Source: Afifella sp. IM 167
Lineage (GTDB): Bacteria; Pseudomonadota; Alphaproteobacteria; Rhizobiales; Afifellaceae
NCBI RefSeq assembly: GCF_020144925.1
Contig: NZ_NSLC01000002.1
Coordinates: forward strand, 62,001 to 126,000
Reading direction: 5' to 3'
Length of the DNA stretch: 64,000 nt
How positions within the stretch are numbered: position 1 is the first letter of the stretch; each line of letters starts with the position of its first letter. Both the position numbers and the translations under genes were made by a program. Of this stretch, positions 46,476 through 57,532 are shown one piece after another. A model generated the notes under the pieces. That model saw only the letters and a list, made by a program, of their open reading frames with translations. It searched no databases and was not told the origin of the DNA.

Positions 46476-47106
46476 TGCGCTTCCGCCTCGATTCGAATCA
46501 GGCCCCGATGTTGCCACGCTATCGCTTCTCCTGCGACTTTATCGCCCTTGAGGTGGAGGATTGGGGACGGCCGGGCAAGGGCCCGTCGCCACTCGCCGTC
46601 TCCTCCCTTTCCCGGAGGCGCAGCGCGCCATCAAGCGCGGGGCAGGGACATACATGCCGGCCGCTGGCACTGGCCGGCATTGAAACGGAGCCTCCCGAGT
46701 CCGGCAAAACCGGCAAAAAAGGTCGCCTGATTCGGGAGGGCGATAGGGGGTAGCCGACAGGGCAATGAAGGCCTTTTCGGGTGCGCGCATGGATCCTAGT
46801 CGGCCACCGCCCAACGCCTGAAGTCTACTGCATGAGCTGTCGCGAGGCTGTGGGCATGCCGACACAGCGACCGAAAAACGCGGCCTGTCCACAGCGTGGC
46901 TGGTGTCAGGCTTGCGCCAGCAGCGCGGCAGGGTGCGGCCGATTCTCCTCGACGGCATGCCATGGGGCTTACCGGCGCTCGCCCGGGGCTCTCGTTCCCC
47001 GCATCATTCGTCGGTATGGGGCAGGGCACGCCGCAAAAGAAAAGGGGAGGCACGCAGGCCTCCCCTCGGAAGTGATCGGTCGGGAGCGGGCCGGAGCCCG
47101 CGCCGC
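46476..47106. other. 631-bp intergenic region between parE and glnA
   Basis: No convincing gene is seen. The left part should hold the parE promoter. At 46654-46740 there is a cluster of inverted repeats (described as a finding). The right end holds the glnA terminator. A rightward 112-codon open frame at 46781-47119 overlaps the terminator and the glnA end and looks spurious. Confidence 0.6.
47033..47066 (-). terminator. Terminator of glnBA
   Basis: Read leftward, a 9-bp stem (AGGGGAGGC and GCCTCCCCT) with a 6-base loop is followed by TTTCTTTT. It lies 41 bases after the glnA stop. Confidence 0.9.
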
Positions 47107-48516
47107 TTACACCGAGTAGTACATCTCGAATTCGATCGGATGCGGGGTCTGCTCGTAGCGGATGTTCTGCTCGCGCAGCAGGTCGAGATAGGCCTCGATC
47201 TGATCTTCGTCGAAGACGCCACCGGCCGTCAGGAACTCGTGATCGGCTTCCAGCGAAGAGATTGCTTCACGCAGCGAACCGCACACGGTCGGGATGTCCT
47301 TCAGCTCCTCCGGCGGCAGATCGTAGAGGTCCTTGTCCATCGGGTCGCCCGGATGGATCCGGTTCTTGATACCGTCGAGGCCGGCCATCAGCATGGCGGA
47401 GAAGGCGAGATACGGGTTCGCCGCCGGGTCCGGGAAACGGATCTCCATGCGCTTCGCCTTCGGCGAGTTGGTGTAGGGGATACGGCAGGAGGCGGAGCGA
47501 TTGCGCGCCGAATAGGCGAGCAGCACCGGAGCCTCGTAGCCCGGGACCAGACGCTTGTAGGAGTTGGTGGTCGGGTTGGTGAAGGCGTTGAGCGCCTTGG
47601 CGTGCTTCAGGATGCCGCCGATGTAGAACAGGCACTCCTCCGACAGGTCGGCGTACTGGTTGCCGGCGAAAACCGGGTTGCCGTCCTTCCAGATGGACTG
47701 GTGGCAATGCATGCCCGTGCCGTTGTCGCCGAAGACCGGCTTCGGCATGAAGGTCGCCGTCTTGCCGTAGGCGGCGGCCGCCTGATGGATGCAGTATTTG
47801 TAGATCTGCAGCTTGTCGGCGACGCGCACGAGCGTGTCGAACTTCATGCCGAGCTCATGCTGGGCGGAGCCGACCTCGTGATGGTGCTTTTCGACGTCGA
47901 CGCCCATCTCCGCCATGTACATCAGCATGTCGGAGCGCAGGTCCTGCGCCGAATCGATCGGCGGCACCGGGAAGTAGCCACCCTTGGTGCGCACGCGGTG
48001 GCCCATATTGCCACCCTCGTACTCGGTCCACTGGTTGGTCGGCAGCTCGATGGAGTCGAGCATGAAGCCGGTGTTGTAGGGGGTCGCCGAGAAGCGCACG
48101 TCGTCGAAGATGAAGAACTCGGCCTCGGGACCGAAGAAGGCGGTGTCGCCCACACCGGTCGACTGCAGGTAGGCGAGGGCCTTCTTGGCGGTCGTGCGCG
48201 GGTCGCGGTTGTAGGGCTCGCCCGTGGACGGCTCGAGGATGTCGCAGAAGACGGCGAGGGTCGGCTGCGCGAAGAACGGGTCGATGACGGCCGTCTCCGG
48301 GTCCGGCATCAGCGTCATGTCGCTTTCGTTGATGGCCTTCCAGCCGGCGATGGAGGAGCCGTCGAACATGACGCCTTCGGCAAACATGTCCTCGTCGACG
48401 ATCGAGACATCCATCGTCACGTGCTGCATCTTCCCGCGCGGATCGGTAAAGCGCAGGTCGACATATTTCACATCGTTGTCCTTGATCATCTTCAGGACAT
48501 CGGAAGCATTGCTCAT
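47107..48516 (-). CDS. glnA: Glutamine synthetase type I
   Basis: GlnA makes glutamine from glutamate, ammonia and ATP. The 469-residue product is the normal GSI length. Tyr398 in [10 protein letters not shown] is the adenylylation site used by GlnE. Active-site segments include [34 protein letters not shown] and [14 protein letters not shown] 48516 follows AAGGTG; an upstream in-frame ATG is less likely. It is the second gene of glnB-glnA and is followed by a terminator. Confidence 0.97.
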   Translation of the reverse strand: MSNASDVLKMIKDNDVKYVDLRFTDPRGKMQHVTMDVSIVDEDMFAEGVMFDGSSIAGWKAINESDMTLMPDPETAVIDPFFAQPTLAVFCDILEPSTGEPYNRDPRTTAKKALAYLQSTGVGDTAFFGPEAEFFIFDDVRFSATPYNTGFMLDSIELPTNQWTEYEGGNMGHRVRTKGGYFPVPPIDSAQDLRSDMLMYMAEMGVDVEKHHHEVGSAQHELGMKFDTLVRVADKLQIYKYCIHQAAAAYGKTATFMPKPVFGDNGTGMHCHQSIWKDGNPVFAGNQYADLSEECLFYIGGILKHAKALNAFTNPTTNSYKRLVPGYEAPVLLAYSARNRSASCRIPYTNSPKAKRMEIRFPDPAANPYLAFSAMLMAGLDGIKNRIHPGDPMDKDLYDLPPEELKDIPTVCGSLREAISSLEADHEFLTAGGVFDEDQIEAYLDLLREQNIRYEQTPHPIEFEMYYSV

Positions 48517-48585
48517 GAGTGTCACCTTCTATTCGAATGGGCAGAAATCAGAGGGAGGTGGGTCCGGCCGGAACGGCCGTTGATC

Positions 48586-48975
<390 letters not shown>

Positions 48976-48977
48976 TC

Positions 48978-48993
48978 AGCAGGAAGCATGCCA
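48978..48993 (-). promoter_or_regulatory. Sigma-54 (RpoN) promoter of glnBA
   Basis: Read leftward, TGGCATGCTTCCTGCT has the invariant GG (-24) and GC (-12) ten bases apart. It differs from the TGGCACG-N4-TTGCW consensus at two positions. The start would be near 48967, about 43 bases before glnB. Sigma-54/NtrC control of glnBA is established in rhizobia. No clear NtrC site was recognised. Confidence 0.7.
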
Positions 48994-49101
48994 GCTCGCT
49001 GCACGAATGGAGGGGCCGAGAGAGAAAGTCTGGGGCGGCGGAGGCGCGGCCTGCGTCCAATTCCGCGCCGGCAGTGCGCCTAACAATAGGGCATTTGCAC
49101 A

Positions 49102-50604
49102 ATGAATGAACAACCCAATGGTGCCGCTATCCTCACCCTTTTGACTCCGGACGAAATGGGGGCGGCCGATCATGCGGCAATCGATGGCGGAATTGCGGGC
49201 ATCGAACTGATGGAGAATGCCGGCCTCGCCGTGGCCGACCGCGCGGGCGAGCTGTGTCCATTTGCCGGACGTGTCATCGTTCTGGCCGGGCCGGGTAACA
49301 ATGGCGGCGACGGCTTCGTCGCCGCGCGCCTTCTCGCCAGGCGGGGATATCGTGTGCGTCTCGCTCTCCTCGGATCGCGCGCGAGGCTTGCCGGCGACGC
49401 CGCGATCGCTGCCTCGCGCTGGGAAGGGGAAGTCGAGCCTCTTCATTCGGGCATCGTCCTTTCGGCCGATCTCATCATCGATGCGCTGTTCGGAGCGGGG
49501 CTCGCGCGGCCGCTTGAGGGCGATGTCGCGGCCCTCGTCGAGGCCGTCAACGCCTGCGGCGTTCCGGTGCTTGCCGTCGATCTGCCGAGCGGCATCGACG
49601 GCAGGACGGGCGAGACAAAAGGCGCCGCGATCCGCGCCGCCGCGAGCGTCACCTTTTTTCGCAGGAAGCCGGGCCATCTCCTTCTGCCGGGCCGCGAGCA
49701 TTGTGGGCGCCTTGCGCTGGCCGATATCGAAATTCCGGACGACGCCCTCGGCTCACTCGAAATCCGCCTCCATGCCAACGAGCCGCCGCTCTGGCGCGAG
49801 ACGCTGCGCTGGCCCGAACCGTCCGGCCATAAATATTCCCGGGGCCATGCCGTCGTCGTCTCCGGTCCCGCCCACCAGACGGGCGCGGCAAGGCTTGCAG
49901 CCCGCGCGGCACTCCGGATCGGCGCCGGTCTCGTCAGTGTCGCCGCCACGCCGGAGGCGATGCCGGAGCTTGCCGCACACCTCACCGCCGTCATGATCAA
50001 GCCAGCGGCCGATGCCGCCGAGCTCGCGAGCCTCCTCTCCGACGCGCGCCTTAATGCCGTGCTGATCGGCCCGGGCGCCGGCATCAGCGAGGAGACGCGC
50101 CGGAAGGTTCTGGCCTGCCTTGAGAGCAAGGCGGCCGTCATCCTCGACGCCGACGCGATCTCCAGTTTCGCCGGCAAGGCCGAATTGCTGTTCGGCGCCG
50201 CGCGGGCGCGCTCGGCGCCGGTCTTCCTGACGCCGCATGCCGGAGAGTTCTCCCGGCTTTTCCCGGATCTCTCGCCAGATGCCGACAAGGTGGCCAAGGC
50301 ACGCGCCGCCGCCGAGCGGGCAGGCGCCATTGTGGTGCTCAAGGGCGCCGATACGGTCATCGCCGCGCCAGACGGGTGGGCCTCGATCAACGAGAACGGC
50401 TCGCCCTGGCTCGCGACGGCGGGCACGGGCGATGTTCTTGCCGGCATGGTGACCGGGCTCGCCGCCCAGCGCGTGCCGGCCTTCGAGGCCGCCTCGGCCG
50501 CAGTCTGGATGCACGCAGAGGCCGCGCGCCGTTTTGGACCCGGCCTCATATCGGAGGATCTGGCGGATTTGCTGCCGCCGGTTCTTGGCGGTCTGCAACC
50601 CTGA
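49102..50604 (+). CDS. nnr: Bifunctional NAD(P)H-hydrate epimerase/dehydratase
   Basis: This enzyme repairs damaged NAD(P)H hydrates. The 500-residue product has an N-terminal epimerase domain (YjeF_N, about 10-215: GPGNNGGDGFVAARLLA, DALFGAGLARPL, AVDLPSGIDGRTGE) and a C-terminal ADP/ATP-dependent dehydratase domain (YjeF_C, about 225-495: LIGPGAGIS, LTPHAGEFSRLF, VVLKGADTVIAAPDG, ATAGTGDVLAGMVTGL). Both sets of motifs look complete. It diverges from glnB, so the glnBA promoter lies just to its left. Confidence 0.95.
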   Translation: MNEQPNGAAILTLLTPDEMGAADHAAIDGGIAGIELMENAGLAVADRAGELCPFAGRVIVLAGPGNNGGDGFVAARLLARRGYRVRLALLGSRARLAGDAAIAASRWEGEVEPLHSGIVLSADLIIDALFGAGLARPLEGDVAALVEAVNACGVPVLAVDLPSGIDGRTGETKGAAIRAAASVTFFRRKPGHLLLPGREHCGRLALADIEIPDDALGSLEIRLHANEPPLWRETLRWPEPSGHKYSRGHAVVVSGPAHQTGAARLAARAALRIGAGLVSVAATPEAMPELAAHLTAVMIKPAADAAELASLLSDARLNAVLIGPGAGISEETRRKVLACLESKAAVILDADAISSFAGKAELLFGAARARSAPVFLTPHAGEFSRLFPDLSPDADKVAKARAAAERAGAIVVLKGADTVIAAPDGWASINENGSPWLATAGTGDVLAGMVTGLAAQRVPAFEAASAAVWMHAEAARRFGPGLISEDLADLLPPVLGGLQP

Positions 50605-50763
50605 GGCGAGTCGGGGTTCTGCTCTCAAATTAACCACGGGCTGACTCAGGGATGTCGTTAAGCGGCAGTTTACGCTATGAAAGGCCGCAGGAGCTGTCGG
50701 ATGCGCATGAGGCCATCCATCCGGCGGTAGCTTCAACTCGCTGCACCTAAAATTGTGACCTCT

Positions 50764-50788
50764 GCCCTCTTCGGAGGGCTTTTCTTTT
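50764..50788 (+). terminator. Intrinsic terminator between nnr and tRNA-Leu
   Basis: A GCCCTC/GAGGGC stem with a TTCG tetraloop is followed by TTTTCTTTT. It lies 160 bases after the nnr stop, so it may end either the nnr transcript or a small RNA encoded at about 50640-50788. Confidence 0.85.
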
Positions 50789-50806
50789 CCCCATTCCGCC
50801 GCCACC

Positions 50807-50834
50807 TTGTGTGCCAAGGTGGACATGATATAGA
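50807..50834 (+). promoter_or_regulatory. Promoter of tRNA-Leu
   Basis: TTGTGT (50807-50812) and TATAGA (50829-50834) are 16 bases apart, putting the start near 50841. An 8-bp inverted repeat (CCACCTTG / CAAGGTGG, 50802-50822) overlaps the -35. Confidence 0.5.
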
Positions 50835-50873
50835 GCCCCGGCCCTGGCAGGGCGCGCCGGCTTTCGGTTAGTA

Positions 50874-50958
50874 GCGGGCGTGGTGGAACTGGTAGACACG
50901 CTTGGTTTAGGTCCAAGTGCCTAACAGCTTGGGGGTTCGAGTCCCTCCGCCCGCACCA
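50874..50958 (+). tRNA. tRNA-Leu (anticodon UAG)
   Basis: The 85-base gene folds into a class II cloverleaf. The acceptor stem is GCGGGCG/CGCCCGC. The anticodon stem CTTGG/CCAAG encloses loop TTTAGGT, with anticodon TAG at 50908-50910. It has a variable arm and the T-loop GGTTCGAGTCC. The terminal CCA is encoded (50956-50958). It reads CUA/CUN leucine codons. The trigger-factor gene follows about 100 bases later. Confidence 0.96.
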
Positions 50959-51060
50959 CGCCCCCGACCATCCGCGGCGCGACCAGTCTCCAAATTCAAA
51001 CGATGGCCCTTCGGGACCACAAACGCGGCGAGAGTTTCGCCCCACGATCGGGAAAAGGAC

Positions 51061-52440
51061 ATGGATATCAACGAGACCCTCTCCGAAGGCCTCAAGCGCG
51101 AACTGCGTGTGACTGTGCCGGCGAGCGAGCTCGACGAGCGGCTTGCGGCGCGGCTGGAAGAGCTTCGCGGACAGGTTCGGCTCAAGGGCTTCCGGCCGGG
51201 CAAGGTGCCGCCGGACCATCTGAAGCGCCTCTATGGCAAGGCGGCCATGGCAGAGATCGTGGAGAAGATCGTCGCCGAGACGACGCGTAACGCGCTCGCC
51301 GAGCGTGGCGAGAAGGCTGCGATGCAGCCGCAGGTGGAGATGACCGAGGACGAGGCCGAGGCGAACGAGATTCTCGCCGCCAGAGCCGACCTCACCTTCA
51401 CCGTCAATTACGAGATCCTTCCCGAATTCGAGGTCGTTGACATCAAGGGCGTCAAGGTCGAGCGCCCGATCGCCGATGTCTCCGACGAAGAGGTCGAGGA
51501 GCGCTTGCAGCAGATCGGCGAGAGCGGCCGTTCCTATGAGGAAGTCAAGCGCAAGGCGAAGGACGGCGACCGCGTCACCATCGGCTATGTCGGCAAGATC
51601 GACGGCGAGGCCTTCGAGGGCGGCACGGACGACAACACCCAGATCGTCATCGGTTCCGGTCAGTTCATCCCGGGCTTCGAAGAGAAGCTGAAGGGCCTCA
51701 AGGCCGGCGACGAGAAGCCGATCGAGGTGACGTTCCCGCAGAACTATCCGGCCGCGCATCTCGCCGGCAAGGAAGCCGTCTTCGACGTCTCCGTGAAGGA
51801 GGTGGCGGCGCCGCAGGAGATCAAGCTCGACGACGAATTCGCCCAGCGTCTCGGTGTCGAATCCATCGAGAAGGTCAAGGAAGCGGTGAAGTCGCAGCTG
51901 GAAAGCGAGCACGGATCCGTGACGCGCCAGTCCGTCAAGCGCCAGCTCTTCGACGCGCTGGATGAAAAGCACGACTTTCCGCTGCCGGAGAAGCTGGTCG
52001 AGCAGGAGTTCGAGAACATCTGGCGTCAGGTCCTGCACGACGTGGAGCATCACGGCCGTTCCTTCGAGGATGAAGGCACGACGGAGGAAGCCGCTCGGGC
52101 CGACTACCAGAAGATCGCCGAGCGGCGCGTGCGCCTCGGCCTTCTCCTGTCACGCATCGGCGAGCAGGCCGAGGTTCAGGTGACCGAGGAGGAGATGCAG
52201 CGTGCGCTCTACGAGCAGGTTCGCCGCTACCCCGGTCAGGAAGACCGCGTCGTGGAGCACTACCGCAACAACCCGGACGCCGTGCAGGCGCTGCGCGCGC
52301 CGATCTTCGAGGAGAAGGTCGTCGACTATCTGCTGGAGCTCGCCGAGGTCACCGACAAGAAGGTGAGCCGCGAGGAGCTCCTGGCAGCCGAGGAAGAGGA
52401 CGATCACGACCATCATCACCATCACGAGCACGATCACTGA
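51061..52440 (+). CDS. tig: Trigger factor (ribosome-bound chaperone)
   Basis: Trigger factor is the ribosome-associated chaperone and prolyl isomerase for nascent chains. The 459-residue product has an N-terminal ribosome-binding domain with the signature GFRPGKVP (about 44-51), an FKBP-type isomerase domain (about 165-250: [20 protein letters not shown]), and a helical C-terminal domain. The last residues are a natural Asp/His-rich tail that could bind metal. ATG 51061 follows AAAAGGAC. It heads the tig-clpP-clpX-lon series. Confidence 0.96.
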   Translation: MDINETLSEGLKRELRVTVPASELDERLAARLEELRGQVRLKGFRPGKVPPDHLKRLYGKAAMAEIVEKIVAETTRNALAERGEKAAMQPQVEMTEDEAEANEILAARADLTFTVNYEILPEFEVVDIKGVKVERPIADVSDEEVEERLQQIGESGRSYEEVKRKAKDGDRVTIGYVGKIDGEAFEGGTDDNTQIVIGSGQFIPGFEEKLKGLKAGDEKPIEVTFPQNYPAAHLAGKEAVFDVSVKEVAAPQEIKLDDEFAQRLGVESIEKVKEAVKSQLESEHGSVTRQSVKRQLFDALDEKHDFPLPEKLVEQEFENIWRQVLHDVEHHGRSFEDEGTTEEAARADYQKIAERRVRLGLLLSRIGEQAEVQVTEEEMQRALYEQVRRYPGQEDRVVEHYRNNPDAVQALRAPIFEEKVVDYLLELAEVTDKKVSREELLAAEEEDDHDHHHHHEHDH

Positions 52441-52468
52441 TCGTCTCGGCGTTCTCGGCGATGTGATT

Positions 52469-52492
52469 GCCGGCGGCTCGCCGCCGGCTTTT
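52469..52492 (+). terminator. Terminator of tig
   Basis: An 8-bp stem (GCCGGCGG and CCGCCGGC) with a CTCG loop is followed by TTTT. It lies 28 bases after the tig stop. Confidence 0.85.
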
Positions 52493-52582
52493 GCCTTCGG
52501 GCCGCTGCGTCATCCGACCGCGGCAGCGGGGAAGGGCGGTGCCCTTTTGTGTGCTCGAAGCCCTGCCATGTTGTACGCGCCT

Positions 52583-52610
52583 TTGGCAGATTGCTATGAC
52601 TCCCTAGATA
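52583..52610 (+). promoter_or_regulatory. Putative clpP promoter
   Basis: TTGGCA (52583-52588) and TAGATA (52605-52610) are 16 bases apart. The surrounding CTTTGG and CCCTAGAT also loosely resemble a heat-shock (RpoH) promoter, but the match is weak. Confidence 0.35.
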
Positions 52611-52662
52611 TGCCGAGTCGGATCCCCAATTCCCGCATCTGCGGGCCAAGCGAAGGCCTTTC

Positions 52663-53295
52663 ATGAAAGACCCGATCGAGACCTACATGAACCTCGTGCC
52701 GATGGTGGTCGAGCAGACCAACCGGGGCGAGCGCGCATACGACATTTTTTCGCGCCTCCTGAAGGAGCGGATCATCTTCATCACGGGCATGATCGAGGAC
52801 CATATGGCGACCCTCGTCTGCGCTCAGCTCCTGTTCCTGGAAGCGGAGAACCCGAAGAAGGAGATCGCCATCTACATCAATTCGCCGGGTGGCGTGGTGA
52901 CCTCCGGCTTCGCGATGTACGACACCATGCAGTTCATCAAGCCGGCCGTTTCCACGCTCTGCGTCGGCCAGGCGGCTTCGATGGGCTCGCTGCTTCTGTG
53001 CGCCGGCGAGAAGGACATGCGCTTTGCCCTTCCCAATGCGCGCATCATGGTCCACCAGCCTTCCGGCGGCTTCCAGGGCCAGGCCTCCGACATCGAGCGG
53101 CATGCGGAGGACATCATCAAAATGAAGCGTCGCCTCAACGAAATTTACGTGAAGCACACGGGTCAGGAGTACGAGACCGTTGAGCGGACCCTCGATCGTG
53201 ACTATTTCATGACTGCCGAGCAGGCTCAGGAGTTTGGCCTGATCGACAAGGTGCTGACCAACCGCGCGATCATCGAATCCGGCGGTGAGGGGTGA
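52663..53295 (+). CDS. clpP: ATP-dependent Clp protease proteolytic subunit
   Basis: ClpP is the serine peptidase that degrades proteins unfolded by ClpX or ClpA. The 210-residue product has the nucleophile Ser106 ([11 protein letters not shown]) and His131 ([11 protein letters not shown]). The order clpP-clpX-lon is standard. ATG 52663 begins the family N terminus [19 protein letters not shown]. Confidence 0.97.
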   Translation: MKDPIETYMNLVPMVVEQTNRGERAYDIFSRLLKERIIFITGMIEDHMATLVCAQLLFLEAENPKKEIAIYINSPGGVVTSGFAMYDTMQFIKPAVSTLCVGQAASMGSLLLCAGEKDMRFALPNARIMVHQPSGGFQGQASDIERHAEDIIKMKRRLNEIYVKHTGQEYETVERTLDRDYFMTAEQAQEFGLIDKVLTNRAIIESGGEG

Positions 53296-53444
53296 CGCAA
53301 GGTTCGCCAAAGGTTGGAAGCCATTAAGTTTATCTTGAAACCGAATGGCCAATGATGGTTCGATGAATGCAATCTGCCGCAGTGCGGCAAAAGACGGCGC
53401 CAGCCGGCGATCGAACCCAGTTGGCACGCCGGATGAGGTGACCG

Positions 53445-54725
53445 ATGAGCAAAATCAGCGGTAGCAGCGGGGACAACAAGAACACCCTCTATTGCTCCTT
53501 CTGCGGCAAGAGCCAGCACGAGGTGCGCAAGCTGATTGCGGGCCCGACGGTCTTCATCTGCGACGAGTGCGTCGAGCTGTGCATGGACATCATCCGCGAG
53601 GAGAACAAATCCTCGCTGGTGAAGTCCGGCGACGGCGTGCCCACGCCGCAGGAGATCTACAACGTCCTGAACGATTATGTGATCGGCCAGACGGGCGCCA
53701 AGAAGGTGCTCTCCGTGGCCGTCCACAACCACTACAAGCGCCTCAACCACGCCGCTCGCAACAACGACGTGGAACTGGCGAAGTCGAACATCCTGCTGAT
53801 CGGACCGACCGGCTGCGGCAAGACCCTTCTTGCCCAGACGCTCGCCCGCATCCTCGATGTTCCCTTCACAATGGCCGACGCCACGACGCTGACGGAAGCC
53901 GGCTATGTGGGCGAGGATGTGGAGAACATCATCCTGAAGCTCCTGCAGTCGGCCGACTACAACGTCGAGCGGGCGCAGCGCGGCATCGTCTACATCGACG
54001 AGGTCGACAAGATCTCCAGGAAGTCCGACAACCCGTCCATAACCCGCGACGTGTCGGGCGAGGGCGTGCAGCAGGCGCTTCTGAAGATCATGGAAGGCAC
54101 CGTCGCTTCGGTGCCGCCGCAGGGTGGCCGCAAGCATCCCCAGCAGGAATTCCTGCAGGTCGACACGACGAACATCCTGTTCGTCTGCGGAGGCGCCTTC
54201 GCGGGCCTCGACCGGATCATCTCCGATCGCGGACGCAAGACCTCCATCGGCTTCGGTGCCAAGGTCGCCGGTCCTGACGATCGCAAGATCGGCGAGCTCT
54301 TCCGCCAGGTGGAGCCGGAGGACCTGTTGAAGTTCGGCCTCATTCCGGAGTTCGTCGGCCGCATGCCGGTCGTCGCGACGCTGGAGGACCTCGACGAGCC
54401 CGCGCTCGTCTCCATCCTCACCGATCCGAAGAACGCTCTCGTCAAGCAGTACCAGCGGCTCTTCGAGATGGAGAATGTGGAACTTACCTTCCACGAGGAC
54501 GCCCTGACCGAGATCGCCAAGAAGGCGATCGAGCGGAAGACCGGCGCCCGCGGCCTGCGCTCCATCATGGAGGCGATTCTTCTGGAGACGATGTTCGATC
54601 TTCCGGGCCTTGACGGCGTGGAAGAGGTCGTCATCTCCGCCGATGTCGTCAGCGGCAGCGCACGACCGCTCTACATCTACTCCGAGCGCCACAGCGAGAC
54701 GCAGAACGCAGGCCGTTCCGCCTGA
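53445..54725 (+). CDS. clpX: ATP-dependent Clp protease ATP-binding subunit ClpX
   Basis: ClpX is the AAA+ unfoldase that feeds ClpP. The 426-residue product has the N-terminal zinc-binding domain with Cys17, Cys20, Cys39 and Cys42, Walker A GPTGCGKT, Walker [12 protein letters not shown], and the pore/IGF-type region. The length is normal for the family. It lies 149 bases after clpP; the interval has no clear terminator, so partial co-transcription is likely. Confidence 0.97.
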   Translation: MSKISGSSGDNKNTLYCSFCGKSQHEVRKLIAGPTVFICDECVELCMDIIREENKSSLVKSGDGVPTPQEIYNVLNDYVIGQTGAKKVLSVAVHNHYKRLNHAARNNDVELAKSNILLIGPTGCGKTLLAQTLARILDVPFTMADATTLTEAGYVGEDVENIILKLLQSADYNVERAQRGIVYIDEVDKISRKSDNPSITRDVSGEGVQQALLKIMEGTVASVPPQGGRKHPQQEFLQVDTTNILFVCGGAFAGLDRIISDRGRKTSIGFGAKVAGPDDRKIGELFRQVEPEDLLKFGLIPEFVGRMPVVATLEDLDEPALVSILTDPKNALVKQYQRLFEMENVELTFHEDALTEIAKKAIERKTGARGLRSIMEAILLETMFDLPGLDGVEEVVISADVVSGSARPLYIYSERHSETQNAGRSA

Positions 54726-54750
54726 TCTCGGCGCTTTCAAGCCCAGCGCA

Positions 54751-54786
54751 AGCAGGACCCGTCAGGTTGACATTGCGGGTCCTGCT
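54751..54786 (+). terminator. Hairpin after clpX without U-run
   Basis: An 11-bp perfect stem (AGCAGGACCCG and CGGGTCCTGCT) with a 14-base loop lies 25 bases after the clpX stop. No U-run follows. It could be an attenuator or processing site rather than a terminator. Confidence 0.4.
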
Positions 54787-54935
54787 CTCCACCTACCAGG
54801 CAACGCAAGACGCTCGTCTTCCGTGGGCGGCTGACAGCCGCGCGGCCGGGCTTTCCATCGCGGCAGTGGTCGCGGGAGCGAGCATCCACTAAACTCAGAT
54901 TCGTCGGACCCACCGGCGAACGCGAAGGAATCCCT

Positions 54936-57365
54936 ATGACAGAATCCACTGGTTTCCTCGGATCGGCTGAAGGAGGCGGGATTTACCCGGTCCTTCCACT
55001 TCGCGACATCGTCGTCTTTCCGCACATGATCGTTCCCCTCTTCGTCGGGCGGGAAAAGTCGATCAATGCGCTGGAAGAGGTGATGCGGGCGGACAAGATG
55101 ATCCTGCTCGCCACCCAGAAGGATGCGGGCGACGAGGACCCGTCGCCTGAGCGCATCTACGAGGTCGGAACGCTGGCTTCCGTGCTGCAGCTCCTCAAGC
55201 TGCCGGACGGCACGGTGAAGGTGCTCGTGGAGGGCAAGAGCCGCGCCGAGATCAAGCGCTTTTCCGATCGCAAGGACATTTTCGAGGCCGAGGCCGAGGA
55301 AATCCCTGAGACGGTTGGCGACGAGGTCGAGGTCGAGGCGCTGTCGCGCTCCGTCGTGGCGGAGTTCGAGAACTACGTGAAGCTCAACAAGAAGGTGAGC
55401 CCCGAGGTTCTGACCGCGATCGCCAACATCGAGGATTACGCCAAGCTCGCCGATACGGTCGCCTCGCATCTGGCGATCCGCATTCCGGAGAAGCAGGAGA
55501 TCCTCGCGCTCACCTCCGCCACCGACCGGCTGGAGAAGGTCCTCGGCCTGATGGAGAGCGAGATCTCCGTCCTGCAGGTGGAAAAGCGCATCCGCTCGCG
55601 CGTCAAGCGCCAGATGGAGAAGACGCAGCGCGAGTACTATCTCAACGAGCAGATGAAGGCGATCCAGAAGGAACTCGGCGATTCCGAGGATGGCCGTGAC
55701 GAACTGCGCGAGTTGGAAGAGCGCGTCGCCAAGACCAAGCTCTCCAAGGAGGCGCGCGAGAAGGCCGATGCGGAGATGAAGAAGCTCCGCCAGATGAGCC
55801 CGATGTCGGCCGAGGCCACCGTCGTTCGCAACTATCTGGACTGGCTGCTCGGCATTCCCTGGGGCAAGCGCACGCGCGTCAAGAACGACCTCGCCAATGC
55901 CGAATCCGTTCTCGAGACCGATCACTACGGTCTGGAGAAGGTGAAGGAGCGCATCGTCGAGTACCTCGCCGTGCAGAGCCGCGCCAACAAGCTGAAGGGA
56001 CCGATCCTGTGCCTCGTCGGACCTCCCGGCGTCGGCAAGACCTCGCTCGGCAAGTCGATCGCCAAGGCGACGGGACGCAATTTCGTCCGGATGTCGCTCG
56101 GCGGCGTGCGCGACGAAGCGGAAATCCGGGGCCATCGGCGGACCTATATCGGCTCCATGCCGGGCAAGGTCATTCAGTCGATGCGCAAGGCAAAGAAGTC
56201 CAACCCGCTCTTCCTGCTCGACGAGATCGACAAAATGGGCATGGATTTCCGCGGCGATCCCTCATCCGCTCTGCTGGAGGTCCTCGATCCGGAGCAGAAT
56301 TCCTCCTTCATGGATCACTACCTGGAGGTGGAGTACGACCTTTCCGACGTCATGTTCGTGACGACGGCGAATACGCTGAACATCCCGCCGGCCCTGATGG
56401 ACCGCATGGAGATCATCCGTATCGCCGGCTACACCGAAGACGAGAAGATCGAGATCGCCCGCCGGCACCTGCTGCCGAAGTCGGAGAAGAACCACGGCCT
56501 GCGCAAGGGCGAGTTCTCCATCGACGATGAGGCGCTGAGGACCATGATCCGCCGCTATACGCGGGAGGCCGGCGTCCGCAATCTGGAGCGGGAGCTTGCG
56601 ACCATCGCCCGCAAGGCGGTCAAGAAGCTCCTGACGGGCGAAGAGAAGTCGATCGCTGTGACGGCCGACAATCTGTCTGACTTCCTCGGCGTGGCGCGCT
56701 ATCGCTTCGGCGAGGCGGAGCGTGAGGACATGGTCGGTGTCGTCACCGGCCTGGCCTGGACGGAAGTCGGCGGCGACCTTCTGACGATCGAAGGCGTCAT
56801 GATGCCCGGCAAGGGCAAGATGACCGTCACGGGCAACCTGCGCGACGTGATGAAGGAATCGATTTCGGCGGCGGCCTCCTATGTCCGCTCGCGCGCCGTC
56901 GATTTCGGCATCGAGCCGCCGCTCTTTGACCGCAAGGACATCCATGTGCATGTCCCGGAGGGCGCGACCCCGAAGGATGGCCCGTCGGCGGGCATTGCGA
57001 TGGTGACGGCGATCGTCTCGATCATGACCGGCATTCCGGTCCGCCGCGACGTCGCCATGACCGGCGAGATCACGCTGCGTGGCCGCGTCCTGCCCATCGG
57101 CGGTCTCAAGGAGAAGCTCCTGGCGGCGCTCCGCGGCGGCATCAAGATGGTGCTGATCCCCGAGGACAACGCCAAGGATCTCGCCGAGATCCCGGACAAC
57201 GTGAAGAGTGGGCTGGAGATCATCCCGGTTGCTCGCATGGACGAGGTGCTCCGTCATGCCCTGGTGCGTGAGCCGGTGGCGATCGAATGGAGCGAGGTGA
57301 AGGACGAGCCGAAACGCTCCGATGTCGCCGACGAAGAAGCCTCTTCCGGCATGATTGCGCACTAA
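54936..57365 (+). CDS. lon: ATP-dependent protease Lon
   Basis: Lon degrades damaged and regulatory proteins. The 809-residue product has the N-terminal LAN domain ([20 protein letters not shown]), a coiled coil, the AAA+ module (Walker [15 protein letters not shown]; Walker [13 protein letters not shown]), and the protease domain with the dyad Ser684 ([10 protein letters not shown]) and Lys727 (GGLKEK). Length and motifs fit LonA. A strong hairpin follows. Confidence 0.97.
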   Translation: MTESTGFLGSAEGGGIYPVLPLRDIVVFPHMIVPLFVGREKSINALEEVMRADKMILLATQKDAGDEDPSPERIYEVGTLASVLQLLKLPDGTVKVLVEGKSRAEIKRFSDRKDIFEAEAEEIPETVGDEVEVEALSRSVVAEFENYVKLNKKVSPEVLTAIANIEDYAKLADTVASHLAIRIPEKQEILALTSATDRLEKVLGLMESEISVLQVEKRIRSRVKRQMEKTQREYYLNEQMKAIQKELGDSEDGRDELRELEERVAKTKLSKEAREKADAEMKKLRQMSPMSAEATVVRNYLDWLLGIPWGKRTRVKNDLANAESVLETDHYGLEKVKERIVEYLAVQSRANKLKGPILCLVGPPGVGKTSLGKSIAKATGRNFVRMSLGGVRDEAEIRGHRRTYIGSMPGKVIQSMRKAKKSNPLFLLDEIDKMGMDFRGDPSSALLEVLDPEQNSSFMDHYLEVEYDLSDVMFVTTANTLNIPPALMDRMEIIRIAGYTEDEKIEIARRHLLPKSEKNHGLRKGEFSIDDEALRTMIRRYTREAGVRNLERELATIARKAVKKLLTGEEKSIAVTADNLSDFLGVARYRFGEAEREDMVGVVTGLAWTEVGGDLLTIEGVMMPGKGKMTVTGNLRDVMKESISAAASYVRSRAVDFGIEPPLFDRKDIHVHVPEGATPKDGPSAGIAMVTAIVSIMTGIPVRRDVAMTGEITLRGRVLPIGGLKEKLLAALRGGIKMVLIPEDNAKDLAEIPDNVKSGLEIIPVARMDEVLRHALVREPVAIEWSEVKDEPKRSDVADEEASSGMIAH

Positions 57366-57380
57366 GTGCACCTTTGATCC

Positions 57381-57410
57381 CAAACGGCCCGGAACCTTCC
57401 GGGCCGTTTG
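57381..57410 (+). terminator. Terminator of lon
   Basis: A 14-bp stem begins CAAACGGCCCGGAA, with a CC centre and the matching arm ending GGGCCGTTTG. It lies 15 bases after the lon stop. The U-run is short (GTTTG), but the stem is very stable. Confidence 0.75.
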
Positions 57411-57532
57411 CCGTTCAAAGAGGCTAAAACGCGCTGTTTTCTTGAGGATTTCGACCTTTTTCCGCGCGGGATCGTTAGCTGCGATGCTAAGGTGCCGCCT
57501 CGAATCGCTGGTCCATTGAAGGGAGATATATG

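Noticed and set aside
46781-47119. A 112-codon rightward frame in the parE-glnA gap
   Set aside because: No ribosome site. It runs through the glnA terminator and into glnA, and is Cys/Arg-rich without recognisable features.
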